Assembly (NCBI GenBank): GCA_963995525.1
Contig: OZ023213.1
Coordinates: 43,838,190 to 43,902,189, forward strand
From: Escarpia spicata
Taxonomy: Eukaryota > Annelida > Polychaeta > Sabellida > Siboglinidae
Length of the DNA stretch: 64,000 nucleotides
Reading direction: 5' to 3'
Shown in pieces: positions 55,715 through 64,000 of the stretch (its first letter is position 1; each line of letters starts with the position of its first letter). The translations under genes were made by a program, and so were the position numbers. Below the pieces are notes generated by a model. That model was given only the letters and a program-made list of their open reading frames with translations. It was not told where the DNA came from and did not search any database.

Positions 55715-57989
55715 ATACCACGTGATCGCCTAACTCATTAAATTTTAATTTTCCGCTGGAATCGCTACACAGACGGGTTTAAAATCGAATTTATGCTACA
55801 AATGTATTTTTCTTTATTTTTTTAATGTTGTCAAATGTTACATACAAGGTTAAACTTTGTGTACACATGGAAAAAGGATTTTAGCTAATGCCTTATTTTT
55901 ATTTCCTTTAATATTGGCTTTGGCAAGCATTTGTAGAACAAAACACAATATTTAGTTTTACACGACTTTTTAATTTGTGTCAATCTGCATAATATTCAAT
56001 ATACATAGAGAATATTATACAGGTAATATGTGTGCCAAATTTCTTTGGGCTAGGTTTAACATAAATTGAGATATACTGTTATGTTCGATTTTGAAGAAAA
56101 AAAATGTACAAGCAACATAGTAATTTTGAAAAATGACATTTAAAAAAATGTAAATGTGGTCAAATGGATGATTATATAGTATATATAGACAATACAAGAT
56201 ATTTTATTTAATTAAATTGACGCCTTAACTTTATTAAAGTTTTAGCAAAACATGATATCCAGCATGATATAACATTTTATGTTTAAAATAAACGTAACAA
56301 AGTAATTATTACTAGTTTGAAACCACTGTTTAATGGTACCCCTCCAATAATAATTATTACAAGTAGCTACTGCTAAACGCTTTGGCAAAAAAAGACGCTA
56401 GCTGCCAACAACCTTGGCTAGTCCACTATACACGCACGTGACTTCGTGACCTAGAAACGGCACACCTTGCAACGAGCATGTGCGATGTCGTGTGCTGGCG
56501 GGTCTTTGCATATTGAGGGGAGCAGGTTCGTTTAACGTGCACAATATGCAATTATTCACCACTATTGTTGAGCTATGTTATACTAAACGTTGTTACTTAT
56601 CATTATATATCAGTACATTAAAAAATAAAGAGTATGAATAAAACATTATTTTTCTAATCACATGTGCCGGCTTTGAAAGTCTGTCGCGAACAGGCTGTTC
56701 TACTGACATGCAAAGTTTGGTGCCACCTCAGAGAAGAATTTAACGACAAATCTAACGGTAGAAGTCTCCCGGCGATCAGACTTCAACTTTTGAAGATACA
56801 AACAAAATAAGGAATGCTTGGTGATATGTATAGTCGAGGTGCTCCGCAAAATTCCGTCGCTCTGGTTTATCCACACTCTCCTCAAATCAATGTATTTAAT
56901 ATTTTTGGCACACACGATGAAGAATTTAATGGCGACCAGGATAGGAGTCGAGATAGGGACGCTTGAACAATTGAAATGACCTCGTGGCGCGATCGGGATA
57001 TGTAGTGGACATCATCATGCTTGCAGATGATCGAGAGTCTGCAAGTGCCCCGATCTCGTGACGCATCCATTGCTGATTGCGGGGTGCGCTCAGTTGGGAA
57101 CAATTTAACCGCGTGTGTGGCACTATTGGGATGCGTTTCAAGATCGTGGCGCTCGCAAATTAATATGCACAATCGTGTAACCGTCTATAGCCATGAGTAG
57201 GGTTACTTGCAAAATATAGCAGGGCGACGTATAAAAAAGACAGGGCGTTCTTTTTGCCTTTTTTGGGTACCAGGGCGTCACTGAAAAAGGGCTGGGCGTA
57301 ACGCCCTACATATTCGACCTAGGCAGGACACTGTGTGAGTATATATTCTCACAGAGGAAACGTTTTAGAATAACATTACAAAGTATGCAGTATATCAGCA
57401 AAAACATCTAGGTACATGAACTTGAAATTGCATTGCCAGATCTGAGTGCTACTTTTATGTCCCCAACAATAAACATTCACAATTCATGCCTGTCATTAAA
57501 TTAAACAGATATTTGTTTTACCATGCCTGGGTCAAAATTTTACATTAAATACTACCGGGTATGTAATCTGTAAGTATTACGTAGTTTTATCACTAGTACT
57601 TTTACATGCTAAAGGCAATGTAATCTATTACTATTACATTTGAAGCAATTACTATAACAAATTTTAATTGGAACTAGTTATAGTATATTATTATCTTCTT
57701 CTTCACAATCATGTGGTTACCTCCATGCAGAGGATACATACATAATATAACAATAGTAGTATATATAATACACAGTATGCATAAATATATACAACCAAAT
57801 ATAACTATCATATTTAGTTTTATTTAATAACTACTCTGAGCTTGGTTTCCAAGGATTTAGGCACAATAGAAGTTATCTTATTATTATTAGTATGTAAGGA
57901 TAACATTGTTATATTTCAGTACCATAGGAATGAGAGGTAGAACCAATGTCACAACCACTGGGTAGATTCTAATCAGTGTAATTAAACCA
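55715..57989. other. Intergenic, nothing recognised
   Basis: AT-rich sequence. A somewhat CpG-richer block at 56.9-57.2 kb has overlapping minus-strand open frames without family resemblance. The phrase GGGCGT recurs four times around 57,220-57,300, possibly part of a dispersed repeat. Confidence 0.5.
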
Positions 57990-58331
57990 TATTAGAAGGA
58001 GTGCAGTGGCCAGTGGTAAGAGCTCTTGACGGAGAGAACCCGGGTTCGAATCCTGTGCGGCGGTGTCGAACCTTGGCCAAGTTCGTTTACTCTACATTGC
58101 TTCAATTCACTCTGCTGTATGAATGAGTACCTGGCTATAGACAGTGGTGGATATTTGTGTACGAATAGTCTTCTCGCATTAATTGCAGCATGGCCGAATG
58201 CTTCCCAGAGAAGTCGAGATGGTGTACGATTGAGCAGGTCTGCCAGGGAGTAAAGTGTAAAGTGCTTTGAGCAGTCCTCAGGACTCGATACTGCGCTGCA
58301 TAAGAACTAACAAAAAATATGACTATTAGAA
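57990..58331 (+). mobile_element. tRNA-derived SINE with 8-bp target duplication
   Basis: A 326-bp element (57,998-58,323) flanked by TATTAGAA on both sides. The head has an A-box TGGCCAGTGGT and a B-box GGTTCGAATCC. The body includes ATGCTTCCCAGAGAAGTCGA and the tail has AAAGTGCTTTGAGCAGTCCT and a short A-rich end. Another, truncated copy lies at 52.35 kb. It inserted at the edge of the minus-strand LINE. Confidence 0.88.
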
Positions 58332-58961
58332 TCAACCGGTGTTGAGCAATTCTGCGGTGACATCACAAATGTCAGCCGCACGTCCATTCTTGAGTTTGGA
58401 GAGAGCCTTTGTCACTTCTTCAACGTCACAGGTGACTTTGAGGTAGGAGGACTGTGGGGTACACTAGAGAAGTACGAGAGGTGTCGTCACATGGGTCCGG
58501 TTCTGTCGGGGGATTGTTGAGGAGATTGCCAAAGTCTTCTTTCCAGCGATTGAGGCAGTCTTCTTTGTTAGTAAGAATAGAGCCGTTTTGATTCTTAACA
58601 AGATTGATTTTGTTGTGGACTGTGTGACCAGCTGCCAGGGTTCTGAATTCCCGATACACGGCAGCATTCTCGATGCATTTCACTTTGTAGTTCCAGTAGT
58701 TTTCTTGATCCTGTTTGAGAGCGTGTTTTCGAGACTGTTTCAGTTTTCGGTAGGAGTCTGTGTTGCCAGAGAGTCTGGCTTCATGATACTTCAGATAGAG
58801 AGAGTATGGGTTGTGATCCATGGTTTGCGAGCAGTTTTGACATGGCCAATGGTAATTTCAGTAGCTTGGGATACTTCTCATTTGAAAGTATTACACCTGT
58901 CTTCGAGATCAGTTTTGTCAAAAGAAGTTAGCGTGCCAAAATGGTTAGAGATCCCAATGGC
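58332..58961 (-). mobile_element. LINE linker/RT-start fragment (minus strand)
   Basis: Continuation of the LINE whose 5' part lies at 60,968-61,690. It encodes HTLSLYLKYHEARLSGN-like sequence, YWNYKVKCIENAAVYREFRT, LVKNQNGSILTNKEDCLNRW and KALSKLKNGRAADICDVTAE, the linker between endonuclease and reverse transcriptase. It stops at the SINE boundary, so the RT domain is absent. It is broken by several frame changes and is not functional. Confidence 0.8.
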
Positions 58962-60967
58962 ATAGCAGTGAAGTCACGAAAAATGGAACACTTACATTTT
59001 CTAAATGTCTGAGCTTTGCTATACAGTTATTAGAATGAATATCCCATTTTCAGTTTTTTTAATGGATAATACCTGGTCTTATCTGTAAGAAAAAATAGCT
59101 TTAGCAACTTTCATCGAGATTTGGCTCTTCTAAAATTATTTGAAGACCTAAAAATGGGTGTATTTGTGCATAAAAAGGTAACAACTTATGACAACAACAT
59201 TTCAAGGCTAAAAACAAACATTACAAGAATACCTGGAGGCCTCTGTTTATATTTTTTATATTAAATTTATACTCCAAGGTATATTTGGGTGAAAAAAGTA
59301 ATTGTCTACTCCTACCCTTTGCCAAGTTATTTATGGGAACAAGGTGTTGTTTTTCAAGAGAGTGCAGTTTTGAGCGGTGGTTGTATCACAATATGTCTTT
59401 TAAAAAGGTAATTTGCTAAATTAATATAACAACTTTTTTGCCTAACAAACCACCCTGAACTGATTTCCAAAAAAGAAATTTAAAAAATATTATAATTCAT
59501 CAAACAATAATTAGTGAAAAACTGTCAACAAAATATGTCCCCTTATGTCTGTCACACCTTATTTTCCCAGGAAAGTAAGAGGAAAAAAAATCTTGAAAAA
59601 TATACTGTACACAACTTGAACTATTTGTAACTCACATATACAAAACCATTAATCAGTGAGTTGCTGTTAACGAGTAGCAAAGAATTAACCAATTCCATCC
59701 CTGAAAATGTTGTGTCTGTCACACTGTGAATGGTGGACATTTTCTTTGTTACCATGTTACGTCTGGGTGAAAAAAAGGTAAATATATTATTTTTTACTCA
59801 GTAACACCCAATCTATACTTCGGGCAGAAAATTGAACTATTTGGATAAATAAAAAATTGTTCTATCTACCTGCTATATCTGGTCTTAAAACAACATACAA
59901 ACAGATGCCTCCTTCTGGATGGTTTCCACCGCTTTAATTTGTATTGTCCCAAATCATCATTTTGTCAACTGTTGGCTGGCAATCTACTAATAACAGTGTG
60001 CATTGCACAGTTGTTTTGTTACTGTATTTTTGTCATGCAGATGGCACCAATTACCCCTGTAAAACAAAACAATATTTAGATCTATATATCTTAATATTAG
60101 CTGTTAACTATTTTCTTCACTTATGTTGACTGATGACAGTCATGTTTTTTATTAATATCATCTGACCTAAACGTGTTATTTGTTAAATGTATCTGAATAT
60201 CACGTCAATTCATACCAGTTATACCTGGTATTTTGCCAGAAACTCTCGTGTCAATAGGCCTCTCTGCAACGCCCCTCCAGAAAACCATACCAAAATAAGG
60301 GATTATAGCTCAAGTATGTCCACAAACCAAATAAATTAACTTAATATCAGCATTTAAAAGGATGGTTATTGACAGACAGGACAAGGATGTTGGCAGAAAA
60401 ATATCTGCAAATCAAACATTCGTGATCAAATTAAAATACACAGATATCTAAAAAAATTGCTAAAACATTGGCTGTTTTTAATTATAAGCAGAGTTCAGGG
60501 ATATTAGCATGCTCTCTGTGACTACCAAGCTTAGAAAAAGGAAGCAAATATTTCAAGATGAAAATCTGGCCTTCCCTGAATCCCTGTACAACTTTCTGAG
60601 ATTCAAGCCATTACATCTATCAATCATATATAATATTATGGGGATTCCGAGGTGGAGTGATTGTATTCAAACTGCCTGTTCCAAGCATACACATGTGGAT
60701 ATGGAGATAACTGTTTTGAAAGCCATTAAGAGAAAAACAGAAAGTCCTGCTCATTACAAATAGATTTATAAGTGTGACAGACGCGACACAAAAATGTGAA
60801 TGGTCTATTTCATCATCCTATATAATAAGCACCAGGCAATAATTTATCTTCTACTTATTACCTTGGTACACTTTCATCCCTCTACTACAACACTATATTG
60901 GAAAACAAATATTTTGTGAAAGAATTTTTTTACCTAAGTGTTCCACTTTTTGTGACTTCGCTCATAG
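58962..60967. mobile_element. 1,996-bp TIR element with 5-bp target duplication
   Basis: A segment (58,967-60,962) flanked by CATAG on both sides, inserted in the LINE. The ends are inverted repeats of about 28 bp with three mismatches: left AGTGAAGTCACGAAAAATGG (continuing AACACTTA) and, read inward from the right, AGCGAAGTCACAAAAAGTGG (continuing AACACTTA). Removing the element and one CATAG restores a continuous LINE reading frame across the junction, which proves it is an insertion. The left end CAGTG and the 5-bp duplication would fit a hAT-related group, but this is uncertain. The interior is AT-rich with no recognisable transposase; a word like TGTCTGTCACAC recurs (about 59,548 and 59,710, and inverted near 60,771). 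Confidence 0.85.
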
Positions 60968-61690
60968 TAATTTTGAATATTTGGTTCACAGAGAAGACTA
61001 GTTTTATACTGCAGTGAAGGTTTGGATTTGGTGGGCGCTTTCAGTTTGAGCTTGGCAATCAGTAGGCAATGATTGTGTTGGAGAGTTCTGCCAAGCGATA
61101 AGTACGGCAGTTGTGTATTGATGAGAGCCACTGGCGATTTATTATGATATAATCAATCATCTTCTTTGTCCAACCATTATTACTGTAACATGTGTGTTGG
61201 TGGATCTCTTTACGAGGGAATCAGGTGTTTGCTGTGGCGAGGCGATTTGAGAAGCACGTTTGAAGAAGTCGTTCACCATTGTCATTTGTTTCATCGGGGG
61301 AGCTGGCCCAATAACATTGTGCCAGAGGTTTCTTGAAGCTAGGCCAGTGTGTTTCTGTGAGGCCAGCAAGACTAATGCTGTATTTCTTTAGTTCTCTTGA
61401 TAGGAGAGAGGTGCCTGTAGTGTTGAGTGTCAACACATTTCATGTAGCTATTTGGATGTGTTTGCGAAGGTCAATATTATGTCCATAATCATGTCCATTG
61501 GCTGTCCGAGGTTGATTCTGTTGTCTGTCCGATCATGAAGATTTTGATGTGACTTGTTTGTACTGGGTTGGTCGGGCCCCATACAAGCATTTCACTAGGA
61601 TGCCAGGTTAGGCATAGACCAGGTGAAGACCGTTACAAGGCCCACGCACTTCCAGTGGCACAAACGTGGATGTCTCACACCACCACCACC
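60968..61690 (-). mobile_element. LINE 5' part: endonuclease domain (minus strand)
   Basis: It encodes NVLTLNTTGTSLLSRELKKY, SISLAGLTETHWPSFKKPLA and, after frame shifts, segments resembling the rest of an apurinic-type endonuclease (for example the TEVTKSGTL-like end near 60,970). The region upstream of about 61,525 is a likely 5' untranslated part containing a (CAC)n hairpin near 61,677-61,703. At least one Trp codon has become a stop and there are frameshifts, so it is dead. It continues at 58,961 beyond the inserted element. Confidence 0.75.
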
Positions 61691-61703
61691 AAAGTGGTGG
61701 TAA

Positions 61704-63459
61704 TTAAATATAGAAACTGCCCCAAATGTCAAAACTCTGTGACATCTGTCTCAAGGGACAATGTTGTCTACAGCCCAAGTGCAGCCATATTCATAACTAA
61801 TCAATCACTGTATCATTGATGCACTTGTGAATTGTCAACTGTCCCCATTTCTAACATTTTAATTATATGTTTTCAGGTAGGGACCTATGATGGCAGATTC
61901 CAGAGCGACGGGTAAATAAGATTGATGTTTTCTGCACAGAACAGTTCAGCTTTAGGCCAAGTAAAACCAGACCATGTTTATTGTCCTCACTCTCTTCCTT
62001 TTGGGGCCACCAGCTCCATTTTTTATTATTTTCTATTAAATTCTTTTTAATATTTTCTTTTACAGAAATCTATGTCCAGACTTTCCCGTTTGATTCTTTC
62101 AATTTCTTTATATGTTATCCTGCATGAAAGATCAGCTACCATACAAATCATCTGATGTATTAAAGCCATCTTTGAAATAATATTAAAGAATAAATAATAA
62201 GAGTCTCCAGCACCTTTTTTAAAAAGTCTGGATGAGAAACGTCTTTTGTTTGACTTGGCCTGATGCAGTAATAGAAAAGTGGATGCTTGTGGAATCAAAC
62301 AAAGACAGTGTCACATATCTTGTCATGTATATTTCTGATATGTCAGTGGAAGGCTTGTGCCATCATTCCATTGTCTGACCAAACATAACCATGTTGACAA
62401 CATTTAAATCTACTGAGTCACTCCTGACCCTGTTAGTTATGTCAATGTTTGAATCGAGTCTGTCAGGATGATGTCAAAACACTGAACACTTCAGTGCACC
62501 ATAGATGACGCTGTAGAATGTACTTTGACTTGGATGCTCCAGAAAGGTGTTGTTTCTAACATGTATGCATTTATATTTTACTCCTGCAGTGAATGTTAAA
62601 GACTAATATGATGAAATTGTCAGGGGCAAAAGCATACATGTGTGTGTGTATGTGTGTGTGTGTGTGCGTATGTGTGTGTGCGTATGTGTGTGCATTCGTG
62701 CATATGATCTAATGTGATTCATAGACATGTTTATTGGAATCTTGTTGTGTTAATGATGTATGCTGTTCGTTCCTTTATTCAGTCATTGGTGGGTTGACAA
62801 CATTTTCCTCAGTCATTCTGTCTGTCTGCACCTGAAAGTTGAATAGGTTTCAGTCTTGTGGTTTGTGTGACATAAAAAGTTCATATGAATTCTTAGGACC
62901 AATCCAGGTGCGTTACACTTCACCCCTGGCAGGTTATTTATTCCAAACATAACTTAACTTCTCTCAGAAGCATTCAGCCATGCTGCTATTACTGCACAAA
63001 GACTATTTATTGACATATATCCAATACTGTATACAGCCAGGTACAATATGGGTGGATTGTCGTGTTTGCAAAATAAAAAAACGTATAGTGTTATGCATTG
63101 GTTCAAACAACCGCCCAAGTCCACCAAAATTTGGTGTGGGACATCAACATTTTGTGTGAACCAGAATGGCTTTCAAAGCCACAGCCAGTTCAACTTAAGT
63201 GAAATGGTTTTCAAGACCTAACCCACTGCATTGCCTGGTACTGATATCCACAACAGTGTCGGTATGCATTAATATAATAAAAATTATTATGTTCCATTCG
63301 GTAGGTGGCACCACCATAGCGATTTATTTTCTCTGTGATATGTGTTGACAACCAAACTATTACCCACCCATATGTATATGCATGTAAGTTTTTTGGGGAT
63401 AATGCGACCACATCTTACTGAACTGCAAGTTTACATACAGATAAGTTGCTTTTTGGCAG
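61704..63459. other. Intergenic or intronic, nothing firmly recognised
   Basis: Contains a (GT)n-rich tract at about 62,637-62,695. No exon or element is otherwise supported. Confidence 0.5.
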
Positions 63460-63525
63460 ATTTCAACGAAGCAGTTCAATTAACTACATTGTTGCAGACG
63501 ACTCCACAGAGTACAGGAAGACATT
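63460..63525 (+). other. Exon-like segment
   Basis: A 66-nt stretch between acceptor-like TTGCTTTTTGGCAG and donor ATT/GTAAGT. In one frame it reads FQRSSSINYIVADDSTEYRK, which looks protein-like (phase 2-2). Two of three frames are open. The family is unknown. It may belong to the plus-strand gene beginning at 53,157 if intermediate exons exist. Confidence 0.3.
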
Positions 63526-63732
63526 GTAAGTACATGGGTAGGATGTCCTCTCTATAGTGCAAGCATTCAGATAATCTTGGCATACTAACAACTAACAGGT
63601 ATTTATTTGGTCTGCACCAGGGTCATTTATATTAAATTTGTAAAATAGTATTGCATGTCACCCCTGTTAAAAATTGTACAGGCTTGATTTTAAATTAACC
63701 ATTTGGCAATTTAGGTCTGTGTATATACCGTC

Positions 63733-63774
63733 TTTTCCTTTTTCGTTTTGAAATTTGCGAACGAAAAAGGAAAA
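63733..63774. repeat. Perfect 15-bp inverted repeat (hairpin)
   Basis: TTTTCCTTTTTCGTT (63,733-63,747) and AACGAAAAAGGAAAA (63,760-63,774) are exact reverse complements with a 12-nt loop. It lies about 60 bp before a tandem repeat, possibly as parts of the same element. Confidence 0.85.
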
Positions 63775-63833
63775 AGCAAACAATGTTCATTTTTCATTTT
63801 CACATTTGAAGTACGAAAAACGAATACGATCTA

Positions 63834-64000
63834 CTATTCTTAAGAGAACGAGCTCACAAGGAACATCCACCACTAAACTTAAGAGAATGAGCTCACAAGG
63901 AACATCCACCACTAAACTTAAGAGAACAAGCTCACAAGGAACATCCACCACTAAACTTAAGAGAACGAGTTCACAAGGAACATCCTCCACTAAACTTAAG
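63834..64000. repeat. 39-bp tandem repeat, at least 4 copies
   Basis: Unit CTTAAGAGAACGAGCTCACA plus AGGAACATCCACCACTAAA, repeated with few changes and cut by the window edge. The unit length is a multiple of three, so the minus strand reads a 13-residue repeat (DVPCELVLLSLVV). Coding is not supported by anything else. Confidence 0.9.

Overview
This is an AT-rich metazoan genomic window, most likely from an invertebrate. The genes are split into small exons by long introns, there are no bacterial-style ORF clusters, and the non-coding DNA is full of LINE, SINE, piggyBac-like and hAT-like remnants, microsatellites and minisatellites. The one confidently named gene is the 5' part of a SERCA-type calcium pump. 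Its protein is close to both vertebrate and arthropod SERCA, so the phylum cannot be fixed; a marine invertebrate is only an inference from the repeat landscape.

Layout. (1) 1-31.0 kb: SERCA on the minus strand. It enters with its start codon at 30,980 and leaves the window in intron 5. Five coding exons (118, 18, 83, 105 and 139 nt) give residues 1-154, covering the N-terminal part of the actuator domain, M1, M2 and the start of the second actuator segment. All junctions are GT-AG and the reading frame is continuous. The introns (2.7, 1.5, 13.3, 9.1 and >3.8 kb) carry two different piggyBac-type elements with exact TTAA flanks, a hAT-like element, a tandem duplication and some unexplained exon-like minus-strand segments at 9.4-11.5 kb. 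A candidate promoter lies at 31.0-31.6 kb.

(2) 32-35.5 kb: three broken LINE copies. (3) 35.76-37.39 kb: a minisatellite of about 73 copies of a 22-bp unit, open in all reading frames. (4) 38.3-46.0 kb: a decayed LINE (43.06-46.0 kb) and, just upstream, a recent rearrangement in which a 656-bp segment ending in (CCCT)n occurs twice, separated by a 943-bp copy of part of that LINE. (5) 46-50.7 kb: long (GT)n, 22-bp and 53-bp minisatellites and an 8-bp GTGGTGTG array.

(6) 52.9-53.4 kb: a CpG-rich block with ETS-like sites and a plausible first coding exon of an unidentified plus-strand gene. (7) 54.17-55.71 kb: a large inverted repeat with arms of about 720 bp, each carrying a tRNA-like A-box/B-box module. 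(8) 58.0-61.7 kb: a SINE with an 8-bp target duplication beside a minus-strand LINE that is split by a 1,996-bp terminal-inverted-repeat element with a 5-bp target duplication. (9) The right end holds a hairpin and a 39-bp tandem repeat that runs off the window.

No operon, phage, CRISPR array, rRNA or convincing functional tRNA gene is present. The noteworthy content is the pump gene and the record of transposition and rearrangement around it, not a new multi-gene system.
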